This document shows positions 9,026 through 18,019 of a DNA stretch of 55,834 bases, piece after piece. The translations under genes and the position numbers were made by a program. The notes under the pieces are model-generated. The model was not told the DNA's origin. It ran no database searches and was given only the letters and a program-made list of their open reading frames with translations. Positions within the stretch are counted from its first letter, which is position 1. Each line of letters begins with the position of its first letter. The stretch comes from Candidatus Electryonea clarkiae. Lineage in GTDB: Bacteria; Electryoneota; Electryoneia; Electryoneales; Electryoneaceae. The stretch covers positions 1-55,834 of the forward strand of contig JAVCCM010000166.1 in assembly GCA_030765455.1 (NCBI GenBank). The letters run 5' to 3'.

Positions 9026-10993
9026 ATGAAACGCAACAATGTTTTTGTATTTTACCTGTTTTTCTTCGCTTTATTCACTTTTTCAGTTGTTCCATCCTAC
9101 GCGCAAGTAGAATTCACCGAACACGAAATTGTACATAATTACATCGACGCTATTTCTATCCTTGGGATTGATTTGGACAGCGATAGTGATATTGATGTAT
9201 TAGGTAGTAGTGCGAATGATATTAAATGGTGGGAAAATAGCGGGAACCAGAACTTTACTCAACACAGCATCGAAGAGGATTTAATGGTGCTTGAAGTTCT
9301 TTCATTTGACATGGACAATGACTCTGATCTTGACATTATCGGCGCCTCATGGGGAGATGGAATATTCTGGTGGGAAAACGATGGAAATCAAGAGTTTGAG
9401 GAACATGAAATAAGCGATGATAATCTTGTTAGGTCTATATTCGTTATGGATATTGACAATGATGCTGATCTCGATTTCTTTTGCGCAAAACGTACGGCGG
9501 ACGGGATTACCTGGTGGGAAAATGATGGAGATCAGGATTTTACAGAACATGATTTTGGGGATGATTTAAGATCTGTAGGCAAAGCTTTTGCCATAGATCT
9601 TGACAATGATGATGATGTGGATATTGTTGGTAGTTCTTCAAGCGGCTTAAAATGGTGGGAAAACGATGGTGACCTGAATTTTGAGGCGCATGCTATATAT
9701 AATATGAATCCTAATCGTTTATTCGCTGCCGATATGGATGATGATGATGATATAGATATTTTGTATGCTTACCAGTCTTTTAATAGTGGATATGGACTAT
9801 TAATATTTGAAAATGACGGAGACTGTGTATTCTCGGGGGACTGGATTTCGAATAGATTCGCCTGGGGAAGTGATATCATTGCCGCAGATATAAATTCGGA
9901 CGGCGAATTAGACGTTGTCTCTGTATCGGGGGGCAATCAAGACAATGTCAGTTGGTGGGAAAATGAGGGTGATTTGAATTTCAGGGAATATAGAATTGAG
10001 AACGATTTTAACACGGGCGAAGATATAGATGTGATTGATATGGACGGTGATTACGATATTGACATACTCGGTGCTGCCGGACGCCCCCATCATGATATGA
10101 TGTGGTGGGAAAACCATGAACTGGATGATTTATCCAGCGTTGAGGGTGAAGTATATGACCTTGAAACTCAGGATTTAATTGAAGGTGCTCTAATCAGTTT
10201 CCGTGATTTTGAGTCCATGACTGATGAAGATGGATTTTACTCGATGAATTTGACGAGATGGACCTATACGGTCATAGTTGAAGCAGATGGATATAATCCA
10301 TTTGAACAAAGTGGAGTTGAAATTGAGGATGGTGAGAATATGTTCAATTTCGCGTTGATCCCATCACCATCTATCAGCATCAATATAGATTCATTAGAAT
10401 TTTTCTGTTTTGAAGGTCGCTCCGACGGTTCAATTTTCACTATTTCAAACGATGGTTTGGGTACTCTCCACTGGCAAACTGAGATTATTTATGAGGGGCA
10501 GGATTCGTTCTGGCTATGGCTCCATGAAGATCATGGCAGTGTCTCTTCCAATGATATCTTCGAAGTGAATGTCGCTGCTTTTGCAGAAGATATAAATCAA
10601 GGCAATTATTATGCAATGATTTATTTAATGTCAGATGATCTGGAAAACGATACAATTCAAATTCCTGTTCATTTTGATGTTGCGGTTTATACTGATGTTG
10701 AGCATAGCTTTCCTAACGGTCTTCCCAGAGTGTTTGATATCGAGGAGATATATCCAAATCCGTTCAACCCAAGCACTTCAGTAGTGGTAAGCTTACCGGA
10801 ATCTGCATTTTTGAATCTCAGCTTATATAACATATCCGGTCAAAAGGTTGCTGTGCTCGCAAATGGACAGTACTCACAAGGATATAAAAAATTCACTGTC
10901 GATGGCTCAATGATGGCGAGCGGAATATATTTCGTTCATCTTGAAGTACCTGAAAAGGTAAGCGCAATAAGGAAAGTAGTATTGATGAAATAA
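9026..10993 (+). CDS. Seven-repeat FG-GAP/VCBS-like beta-propeller protein with type IX sorting domain
   Basis: About 655 residues. The start at ATG 9026 is supported by AGGAGG 9 nt upstream and by the signal peptide that follows (FVFYLFFFALFTFSVVPSYA). Seven imperfect repeats of about 48 residues follow, each with a calcium-binding-like acid run (DxDxDxDID) and a WWEN signature, which is the layout of FG-GAP/VCBS propellers. Then comes a carboxypeptidase-regulatory-like domain (VEGEVYDLETQDLIEGALIS), a further beta domain, and the sorting domain (YPNPFNPSTSVVV to RKVVLMK). It converges with the related seven-repeat gene at 11245-13245. It is probably a secreted, calcium-stabilised surface or adhesive protein; no enzyme motif was seen. 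Confidence 0.88.
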   Translation: MKRNNVFVFYLFFFALFTFSVVPSYAQVEFTEHEIVHNYIDAISILGIDLDSDSDIDVLGSSANDIKWWENSGNQNFTQHSIEEDLMVLEVLSFDMDNDSDLDIIGASWGDGIFWWENDGNQEFEEHEISDDNLVRSIFVMDIDNDADLDFFCAKRTADGITWWENDGDQDFTEHDFGDDLRSVGKAFAIDLDNDDDVDIVGSSSSGLKWWENDGDLNFEAHAIYNMNPNRLFAADMDDDDDIDILYAYQSFNSGYGLLIFENDGDCVFSGDWISNRFAWGSDIIAADINSDGELDVVSVSGGNQDNVSWWENEGDLNFREYRIENDFNTGEDIDVIDMDGDYDIDILGAAGRPHHDMMWWENHELDDLSSVEGEVYDLETQDLIEGALISFRDFESMTDEDGFYSMNLTRWTYTVIVEADGYNPFEQSGVEIEDGENMFNFALIPSPSISINIDSLEFFCFEGRSDGSIFTISNDGLGTLHWQTEIIYEGQDSFWLWLHEDHGSVSSNDIFEVNVAAFAEDINQGNYYAMIYLMSDDLENDTIQIPVHFDVAVYTDVEHSFPNGLPRVFDIEEIYPNPFNPSTSVVVSLPESAFLNLSLYNISGQKVAVLANGQYSQGYKKFTVDGSMMASGIYFVHLEVPEKVSAIRKVVLMK

Positions 10994-11151
10994 AAGTGCT
11001 ACGTTCGGTTGACCGTTACGTAAACTAACGTTACCTTAAGAATTGTTGATTATAAAGGATTTACAAAATATGAAGAATTCAACGATTCAGCGACACTGAA
11101 ATTGTCGGTTACCATTCAAAAATAGCTGATATGGTTGTTAGGTTAAAGAAT

Positions 11152-11186
11152 AAACAATCGATTCACCTGAATGTTGGCGATTGTTT
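11152..11186. other. Hairpin between convergent genes
   Basis: AAACAATCG (11152-11160) and CGATTGTTT (11178-11186) form a perfect 9-bp stem with a 17-nt loop, 158 nt after the plus-strand stop at 10993. There is no adjacent T run on the plus strand, so it may be an RNA end-protecting structure and not a classic terminator. Confidence 0.4.
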
Positions 11187-11190
11187 CTCC

Positions 11191-11223
11191 ATAAAAAAAG
11201 CACCTGATGTTTGCCAGGTGCTT
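11191..11223 (-). terminator. Rho-independent terminator of the 11245-13245 gene
   Basis: A perfect 9-bp stem AAGCACCTG/CAGGTGCTT (11199-11207 with 11215-11223) lies about 20 nt beyond the minus-strand stop. Read on the minus strand, it is followed by seven T residues. Confidence 0.85.
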
Positions 11224-11244
11224 AATCCCGAAAACTTCAAAAAG

Positions 11245-13245
11245 CTACCTTAATAATACAACCTTCCGGAATTCATTAAATCTTCCTGGTATAACTGCAT
11301 TTACGAAATATATCCCGCTTGAAAGATCGTCTGCCTGGAATGTGAATGGATGAAATCCTTTTTCATAATTTCCCTGGGCGATTAAACCAACTTCCTGACC
11401 AAGTATATTCAAAACTTGTATTCTTAAATCTGAAACCTCAGGTAAGTAAACTCCACCAGTTAAGTTTGAATTAAACGGATTCGGATATGGTTCAAAAAGC
11501 ACAAAATCTACTGGGAGTATACCCTCTTCTTCATATATACCTTCTACAAAATCTTCTGTTGTAAACGACCTTGATTCCGACCATTCTCCTTCACCAGCTC
11601 TGTTCGAAGCTGCGACTTTCCAGTAATAGAGCGTTTCATAATCAAGACTGTCTGCGACGTGATTTATCTCGGTAAGGTTATCTTCATCTATCGTTGTTGT
11701 TTCAAATGCTGGATCATCGCTGACTACGATACGATAGCTGTCAGCACCATCTACCGCATTCCAATCGAAAGTGACATCATATATACTGACATTTGTTTGA
11801 TTATCCGGCGGAGCTACAAGTGATGGAGAATCTGGTAAAGGCAGGTATTCAAATGTGAACGACCAAGTCTCAATCGACCAGACCTGGTGTCCTATAATGT
11901 CTTCAGCGTGAACTTTCCACCAATAAAGCCCATCACCCTCCACCAAGTCTATAAGCTCAACCGATGTGTCGGACGGAGCATCTATAAGTACGAAGTCAGT
12001 GAAAAACTCATCGGTTGATAACCAGACCTCAAATACTACAGAATCACCTTCATCCGCATCGCCATTGTTTTCCCAAGTCAACCACAGGGGGAAGTTGTAT
12101 ATATCTGCTTCGTCCTCAGGACTTAATAGAGAAAATGCTTGAGGTGGATTCTGAGGTTCAATTTGCTCCCACCAGGTGATTTCATCAGCATTATAAGCGG
12201 CACCCAGCACGTCAAAATCCCCATCATGATCAATGTCTGCAGACATAGCTGAACTAGCGCCATCGAAATTTCCCTCTATTGAGTGTTTCTCGAAATTCTG
12301 GCTTCCATCATTTTCCCACCAGGCTATTTCATTGTCATCAAACGCAGTTGCCAACACATCAATATCCCCGTCGAAATCTAGATCTGCTACAAATAAAGAT
12401 TGGACACCGTCAAAATCTTCATCGATTATGTGCTCAGTGAAATTTTCATCCCTATCATTCTCCCACCAAATGAGATCACCGGAATTATGAGCGGCACCCA
12501 GTACATCCTTATCCCAGTCGCCATCTATATCTATGGCGTAAACAGAAATAGCGCCATCGAAATTTCCATCAATTGTGTGTACCGTAAAGTTCTCGTCATG
12601 GTCATTCTCCCACCAGGTGATGGCATCGCCTTCATAAGCCGCTCCCAGCACATCCATATCGCCATCCCCATCAATGTCTATGGCATCAACTGAAATAGCG
12701 CCATCGAAATCTCCATCTATTAAGTGTTCTGTAAAGTTCTCGTCACCGTCGTTCTCCCACCAGGAAATGTCATCACCTTCATAAGCCGCTCCCAGGACAT
12801 CTATGTTGGCATCATGATTTAAGTCTACAGCTATCACTGAACTGGCGCCATCGAAATTTTCTTTTATTATATGTTCTGTAAAGTTCTCGTCACCGTCATT
12901 TTCCCACCAGGAAATCGCATCATCTTCATAAGCCGCTCCCAAGACATCCATATCACCATCCCGATCAAGGTCTATGGCTATCGCTGAACTGGCGCCATCA
13001 AAATTTCCCTCGATTACGTGTACCGTAAAGTTCTCGTCATGGTCGTTCTCCCACCAGGAAATGTTATCATCATCATATGCCGCTCCCAGAAAATCGATAT
13101 CACCATCACCATCGATGTCTGCAGGATAAACGCAATTCGCGCCATCGAAATCATTAACGATAACGTGTTCAATCCACTCAATCTGTGAAAAAATCGCAGG
13201 TATGCAAAAAAGGAATACGATCAGGAAACAGGTTATAATCTTCAT
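11245..13245 (-). CDS. Seven-repeat FG-GAP/VCBS-like protein with two FN3-like domains and type IX sorting domain
   Basis: 666 residues with signal peptide CFLIVFLFCIPAIFSQ and a GGGAG ribosome site 6 nt upstream of ATG 13245. Residues about 22-365 are seven repeats of exactly or nearly 49 residues with the pattern FDGA..., DxDxDGDxDVLGAAY and ISWWENDxDENF; the repeats are much more alike than in its convergent paralog at 9026-10993, also at the DNA level. Two fibronectin-III-like domains follow (WWKVHAED and YYWKVAASNRAGEGEW signatures), then the sorting domain (PYPNPFNSNLTGGV to FRKVVLLR). It is predicted to be an exported surface protein. The repeat similarity suggests recent internal duplication or gene conversion. 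Confidence 0.88.
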   Translation of the reverse strand: MKIITCFLIVFLFCIPAIFSQIEWIEHVIVNDFDGANCVYPADIDGDGDIDFLGAAYDDDNISWWENDHDENFTVHVIEGNFDGASSAIAIDLDRDGDMDVLGAAYEDDAISWWENDGDENFTEHIIKENFDGASSVIAVDLNHDANIDVLGAAYEGDDISWWENDGDENFTEHLIDGDFDGAISVDAIDIDGDGDMDVLGAAYEGDAITWWENDHDENFTVHTIDGNFDGAISVYAIDIDGDWDKDVLGAAHNSGDLIWWENDRDENFTEHIIDEDFDGVQSLFVADLDFDGDIDVLATAFDDNEIAWWENDGSQNFEKHSIEGNFDGASSAMSADIDHDGDFDVLGAAYNADEITWWEQIEPQNPPQAFSLLSPEDEADIYNFPLWLTWENNGDADEGDSVVFEVWLSTDEFFTDFVLIDAPSDTSVELIDLVEGDGLYWWKVHAEDIIGHQVWSIETWSFTFEYLPLPDSPSLVAPPDNQTNVSIYDVTFDWNAVDGADSYRIVVSDDPAFETTTIDEDNLTEINHVADSLDYETLYYWKVAASNRAGEGEWSESRSFTTEDFVEGIYEEEGILPVDFVLFEPYPNPFNSNLTGGVYLPEVSDLRIQVLNILGQEVGLIAQGNYEKGFHPFTFQADDLSSGIYFVNAVIPGRFNEFRKVVLLR

Positions 13246-13393
13246 AATAATCTCCCATCATAATTAAATAATATTAAGTTACACATAAATTCTGGATTAT
13301 CCAACAAAGTGGTATCAAATAAAAATTATTTAATCATGAACCACTAACGTGTGCATGAATCACTTAAAAACATTACACCAGAGGAAATGTGCC

Positions 13394-13492
13394 ATGGAAA
13401 ACAAAGGAAATTCTATCCAGAAGGGAGATGATCAAAAGAAAAACAATCGGGAAAAAACAACAACTAAACTTGATTTCAAGCAAGAGAAATAA
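13394..13492 (+). CDS. Possible very small lysine-rich protein, unknown
   Basis: A 32-codon frame starts at ATG 13394 with a GAGGAAA-like ribosome site 7-9 nt upstream and stops at 13490-13492. The peptide is hydrophilic and rich in Lys, Asn and Gln (ENKGNSIQKGDDQKKNNREK). It lies in the 353-nt gap between divergent secreted-protein genes. No family is recognised, and it may be chance. The rest of the gap shows nothing else distinct. Confidence 0.25.
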   Translation: MENKGNSIQKGDDQKKNNREKTTTKLDFKQEK

Positions 13493-13598
13493 CTACTATG
13501 TGATAAGCAGAATCACACTTTAGAAATTGTCTATAAGACTCTGAAGACCCACACTGTTTATCTATTCAGATCATGTTGGGCTCTTTATAGGAGGTTTT

Positions 13599-16235
13599 AT
13601 GTCACGTCTTTCATATTTCATTGTTACCCTGGTTCTTCTCCTCACTTGGACAATTGTTCTGAACGCAACCCCATACGTTGATCCTTTAATCCTTCAGCAA
13701 CAATATGTAGAACGTTTAAGAATAAAAGCCTCAAGACCGTCTGCCCCTCAATTCCGAATTCCTAATGAGCTTGACGAGTATGATTATTATGCCGAATGGG
13801 AACAAATACTTGATTGGTTGCCATCTTTGCAGATTACAGATCAAGGTCCTAATTTCGGTGGAATGCGTGAAGGCGAAGCTGAGCTTAATTTGGCTCAAAC
13901 TGACAACACCCAGGAAGCGCTCAGAGACTGGTGCCGGTATGGTTATCTAACTGGTGATACCTCTACCTACCGTGAAAATATTGACGCCGCCTGGGAGTAT
14001 TGCCTTGAATGGCCAGCGTGGCTTGAAGAGGGTGGAAATCACGTTTACTATCGCGTTCATAATAGCGGGTGGGGTTGTGTCGCAACCATGGAATATGTAC
14101 GTACATACGGCGATTCAACATTTCTTGAATATGGAGATGAATGTGCTGACTATCTCGATACATATCGTTTGGATGTGAATGGCTTAAACGCACTTGCATC
14201 CGGTTCCGGAGCGGGAATGTTATATCATTATGGAGTCTGGCGTGACAACCAGGACTGGATTGATGCTGCGGTCGAGATCGCTGAAGATGTACGCGATTGG
14301 ATAGAGAGAAATCAAAATAACGTTAATTATGAGACGTGGGTAATGAGCGGCGGAACGGCAGTCTGGGGTGTTGTAACTGCACTTTATCTTGATGATCATG
14401 AAGCTGGAATCGCATGGATTGAAGAATACACTGAAGATATGAATACCGTTGCATTTGTTGGTAATATGAACAACTCATTTACAATCTGGTACGGTCATGC
14501 CTGGAATGCGATTTATCAGGTCACAGGTGATCCACAAGCAATAGAAAATGTCATCGAATGTACAGAAAGTTTACTGGTTCAAGACGATGATGACGATGAT
14601 GGTGGTGTTCCTTCCACCCAAGGTCAGGATGATGATGATCAATCATGGACGAGTGCCTATTTATGCTGGTTTACACTTGAGTTCCTGATAGATATTGATT
14701 CTGACATAAGACCTTTGAGAGTCACAAGTCCCATTGATGAAGACACGCTCTACATTGGTTTTCCGGTTGAACTTGGACTCGATGTTGCCCATGTTGGCTC
14801 AGACAGCCTGTTTGATGTATCCGTAAATGTTCAAATTGATGATTTCGAATCTGAAGAACTATTTGAAATGAATCCCTTTGGGACAAGCCAGGTCACGTTC
14901 GAGGATAATTGGATTCCATCAACCGGCGGCGAACATTCAGCCATTTTTATCGTCAACCACGAAGATGATCAGAACCATGATAATGATACACTTTATGCAA
15001 CTATTTTTGTGGAGGAAGGACTTCTTTTCCGCGGGAGGGTCTATGATTCAGCAACACTTAACGCCAAACCTGCCCGAATTGATGTAGTAGTTTCACCAAG
15101 GAGCGAGGATCGGGAAATAATATATACTTTTGATATTCTTAGCGATTCAGGATACTTTTCAGAATTAGTGGAAGGTGGAATTTACACATTTGAAATTTCT
15201 CCACTTGCATCACCATATGCATTTCAGGTTCTTGACAGTATTGAAATTTCTGCTGAGAATTTACCATTTGTGAATATTGCTTTAGATTCTGCCAACCTTC
15301 TATATATCAGTCAGCAACTTGATGGTATATATGATCACCATTTTCTTTATTCACTCCTTGATATGGAGCGATCTGTTTACCCGGTTAGAACGGGTGAAAT
15401 AGACTATCCCGTTGATTCATTGGAGCAATTTCAATCAATTATCTGGTCAACCGGCGATCTTGATGATAATATTTTCATGTTAGCTGATAGATATCCTATC
15501 TATAATTACGTCGAGAACGGTGGATCTATGCTTTTAACCGGTCAGGGACTCCAGGATCGCTGGGGCAGCAATTTCTTCATGTCTACGAGATTTGGCGCTA
15601 CCATTGGTGAGCTAGGGATCGATTCTCATACTATGATCGGTAATAATGAAATTGCTATTGTTCCGAGAGATACCCTGTTTATATCCGGACCTGATGGCGC
15701 TGACAATCAATTTGCGCCCGACGAGATTACGCCAACAGATGATAGTATTCCAGTTCTTTTCTATGAAAACAGTGAAATGGCTGCTGCGATTGCTTTTGAG
15801 CATCCTGAAGATGGATACAGGACTGTATATTGTGCTTTCGGAGTCGAGGCTATTCCCTACAATCCGGAGGTTGATGATATTATTGACCGGGCAGGTTTTC
15901 TTGAAAATGTCCTGCTCTGGTTAAATTTCGAAGAAAATATTCTTATTGGAGAAGAGGGTAAGACAATCCCGACATCATATAGTCTCGCTGCATATCCGAA
16001 TCCTTTTAATTCTACTTTAAGAATTTCAATTGAATTACCCAAACAAAGCCAGGTAAAAGTCAGGATATTGAACGTACTTGGCCGCCATGTAAAGTCATGG
16101 AATCCGGGTGTGTTCAGAGCCGGAAGTCATTCATATTTGTGGAATGCAGAAAAAATGTCAAGCGGAATATATTTCGTTCATCTTGAAGTGCCTGGAAAGG
16201 TAAGCGCTATCAGAAAAGTAGTATTGATGAAATAA
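13599..16235 (+). CDS. Secreted alpha/alpha-barrel (six-hairpin glycosidase-like) plus amidotransferase-fold protein with type IX sorting domain
   Basis: 878 residues, AGGAGG before ATG 13599, signal peptide YFIVTLVLLLTWTIVLNA. Residues about 85-370 are helix-rich with repeated Trp/Tyr and Asp/Glu motifs (WRDNQDWIDAAVEIAEDVRDW, here split by eye into helical hairpins), as in six-hairpin glycosidase or pectate-lyase-like alpha/alpha toroids, ending in an unusual acidic loop DDDDDDGG before QSWTSAYLCWF. A CARDB-like domain and a regulatory-like domain follow, then at about 570-780 a Rossmann-type domain with YVENGGSMLLTGQGLQDRW, typical of the ThuA/GATase-like fold. The sorting domain is YPNPFNSTLRISIEL to RKVVLMK. 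The likely role is in polysaccharide binding or degradation; the substrate is unknown. Its last 75 nt are nearly identical to those of the 9026-10993 gene. Confidence 0.8.
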   Translation: MSRLSYFIVTLVLLLTWTIVLNATPYVDPLILQQQYVERLRIKASRPSAPQFRIPNELDEYDYYAEWEQILDWLPSLQITDQGPNFGGMREGEAELNLAQTDNTQEALRDWCRYGYLTGDTSTYRENIDAAWEYCLEWPAWLEEGGNHVYYRVHNSGWGCVATMEYVRTYGDSTFLEYGDECADYLDTYRLDVNGLNALASGSGAGMLYHYGVWRDNQDWIDAAVEIAEDVRDWIERNQNNVNYETWVMSGGTAVWGVVTALYLDDHEAGIAWIEEYTEDMNTVAFVGNMNNSFTIWYGHAWNAIYQVTGDPQAIENVIECTESLLVQDDDDDDGGVPSTQGQDDDDQSWTSAYLCWFTLEFLIDIDSDIRPLRVTSPIDEDTLYIGFPVELGLDVAHVGSDSLFDVSVNVQIDDFESEELFEMNPFGTSQVTFEDNWIPSTGGEHSAIFIVNHEDDQNHDNDTLYATIFVEEGLLFRGRVYDSATLNAKPARIDVVVSPRSEDREIIYTFDILSDSGYFSELVEGGIYTFEISPLASPYAFQVLDSIEISAENLPFVNIALDSANLLYISQQLDGIYDHHFLYSLLDMERSVYPVRTGEIDYPVDSLEQFQSIIWSTGDLDDNIFMLADRYPIYNYVENGGSMLLTGQGLQDRWGSNFFMSTRFGATIGELGIDSHTMIGNNEIAIVPRDTLFISGPDGADNQFAPDEITPTDDSIPVLFYENSEMAAAIAFEHPEDGYRTVYCAFGVEAIPYNPEVDDIIDRAGFLENVLLWLNFEENILIGEEGKTIPTSYSLAAYPNPFNSTLRISIELPKQSQVKVRILNVLGRHVKSWNPGVFRAGSHSYLWNAEKMSSGIYFVHLEVPGKVSAIRKVVLMK

Positions 16236-16539
16236 GGAAAAGCAGAAATCCTAAAAGAACTGACGGAACACCAAAAAGTCCAATTGCTTAGGTGAAGGAT
16301 TTGTTCACATTATAAACGTGTGCTCAGACTGCATGCTGCCGAGTTTTACCGGAACTAATCTTTTATATCAATGAACTTTTGCGTTTTTTGTATATTGCAA
16401 ATATTATTTATCTATAAAGCTGGAAATGCCGGTGTTAGATTATTGATATGAACGAGGTGATGGAATAAGCGCAAGGCATGTTCGTTTGGCAGTTGTTTCA
16501 TTCGAGACTTTATGGATTATTAAAACCAGGAGCAATGTC
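16236..16539. other. Intergenic region between convergent genes
   Basis: This 304-nt stretch follows a plus-strand stop and precedes (in coordinates) a minus-strand stop. It is AT-rich. I see no convincing terminator hairpin, RNA gene or open frame with a ribosome site. A TTGCGTTTTTTGTATATTGC stretch at about 16382 looks weakly promoter-like but has no gene downstream on its strand. Confidence 0.5.
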
Positions 16540-17970
16540 TCACCACCACCCAAGCATTTTCCACCAGATCATACCTGGACCTAACCAGATGACCAGATGG
16601 AATAATGACACGAGAAAGCCTTTCGAGAACCAGGTATGCGCGGGGACATAGCCGAGTCCAAAGTAGATTATGACCGGTCCGGTCGAATAGTTCGTAGTGC
16701 AGGCGCACAGATTTGAAAAGTAAGCCAGGATGGCAATAGACAGCATTACCGGTGCACCGACCCCCAACGCCACACCGAAGAAAGCGGCAACGAGTGCGGA
16801 GATATGGGCTGTTAACATGGAAAACCCATACATGGAATAGAAATAGATCAAGGCGAGAATCAAGATGACGGTGATGCCGTTAAAGTTGCCAACCAAGTCT
16901 TGCATATATGACGAAAACCAATCGATAAGACCATAGTTTTTGAGGCTGTTTGCCATCGTGAGTAATCCCCCCAACCAGATCAGTGTATCCCACGCCTTGC
17001 TAATTTCAATAATATCTCCCCACTTCAACGTCCTGGTCAGGATGAGCAGACAAACGCCGATCCAGGCAACAAGCGTTGTACCCATGCCATGGAATGGCTT
17101 TGTTGACCACAGTACGATCAGTACAATAAAGACGATCCCCATCATCTTCTCGCCCGGTTTCCAATTGCCCATTAATTCGAGTTCTTTACGAGCCTTCTCC
17201 TGAGCAGGAAGAGTATCCTTTAGCGTGGGTTTTGCTATAAGATTAAGAAAGAGTGGGAGAAGCAACAGACCGATGAGACCGGGAACGATTGCACCAAGCG
17301 CCCATGTTCCCCATCCAAAATCAATATCAAAAATATCACTGGCAGCTCGCGCCACCAGCGGATTTGCAGCCATACCCGTGAGAAACATCGCAGCGGCAAT
17401 CAGGTTCGCATGAGCGCCAACAAGCACCAGGTATTCCCCGGCTCGTTCAGGGTTCTTTCCGGGATGAGAGTCCAATGCATTTGCAAGCGATAGTGTAATC
17501 GGTGCAAGGATACCCCCTCCCCGGGCTGTGTTCGAGGGTACGACCGGTCCCAACAAAAATTCAGCACCGCAAATTGCGTATCCAATTCCGACGGTTGATT
17601 TTCCAAGCAGTTTGACAAGCATCAGTGCCAATCGTCTGCCAAAACCGGTCTGCACGACACCGCCAGCAATTAAGAACGCGGCAACAACGAGCCAGACAGT
17701 TGAGTCACCGTAGCCTGAGAGCGCTTCTTTAGGAGTCAGTGTCTTCGTCACCATCATAGCAACGAGCCCAAATAAGACCATGGCGCCCATGGGAAATGGA
17801 CGCAGGATAAAGCTGATAATCACAGAGATGAATACCGCAAAGATGTGCCATGCTTGCACTGGCATATTTTGCGGAATGGGTAAGAACCAAAGTATTATAG
17901 CAAGAGTAACACAGATACTGAGTTTCAGGAGACTCTGGTTGCGGGAGAGTTCTTGCGGTGTATGGTTCAT
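16540..17970 (-). CDS. DASS/SLC13-family sodium:dicarboxylate (anion) symporter
   Basis: 476 residues, about 11-12 hydrophobic segments, inner membrane. Family signatures are the first SNT-like hairpin motif (GPVVPSNTARGGGILAPI) and the second TTNYSTGPVIIYFGLGY near the C terminus, with the repeat layout of CitT/YbhI-type divalent anion transporters. These typically import or exchange C4-dicarboxylates, 2-oxoglutarate or citrate with sodium or antiport; which substrate applies here cannot be read from sequence. It starts at ATG 17970, only 49 nt after the stop of the giant C25 gene on the same strand, so the two may be co-transcribed, though no functional link is obvious. Confidence 0.88.
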   Translation of the reverse strand: MNHTPQELSRNQSLLKLSICVTLAIILWFLPIPQNMPVQAWHIFAVFISVIISFILRPFPMGAMVLFGLVAMMVTKTLTPKEALSGYGDSTVWLVVAAFLIAGGVVQTGFGRRLALMLVKLLGKSTVGIGYAICGAEFLLGPVVPSNTARGGGILAPITLSLANALDSHPGKNPERAGEYLVLVGAHANLIAAAMFLTGMAANPLVARAASDIFDIDFGWGTWALGAIVPGLIGLLLLPLFLNLIAKPTLKDTLPAQEKARKELELMGNWKPGEKMMGIVFIVLIVLWSTKPFHGMGTTLVAWIGVCLLILTRTLKWGDIIEISKAWDTLIWLGGLLTMANSLKNYGLIDWFSSYMQDLVGNFNGITVILILALIYFYSMYGFSMLTAHISALVAAFFGVALGVGAPVMLSIAILAYFSNLCACTTNYSTGPVIIYFGLGYVPAHTWFSKGFLVSLFHLVIWLGPGMIWWKMLGWW

Positions 17971-18019
17971 CTCGCTTTATTTTCGCGTTTCAAGGGTGGT
18001 GGTTGCATTTCTTTAGCAT

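Noticed and set aside
12150..13200. Regularly spaced near-identical DNA repeats that could suggest a CRISPR-like array
   Set aside because: The period is 147 nt and in frame: these are protein repeats (49 residues) inside one coding sequence, with no spacers or cas genes.
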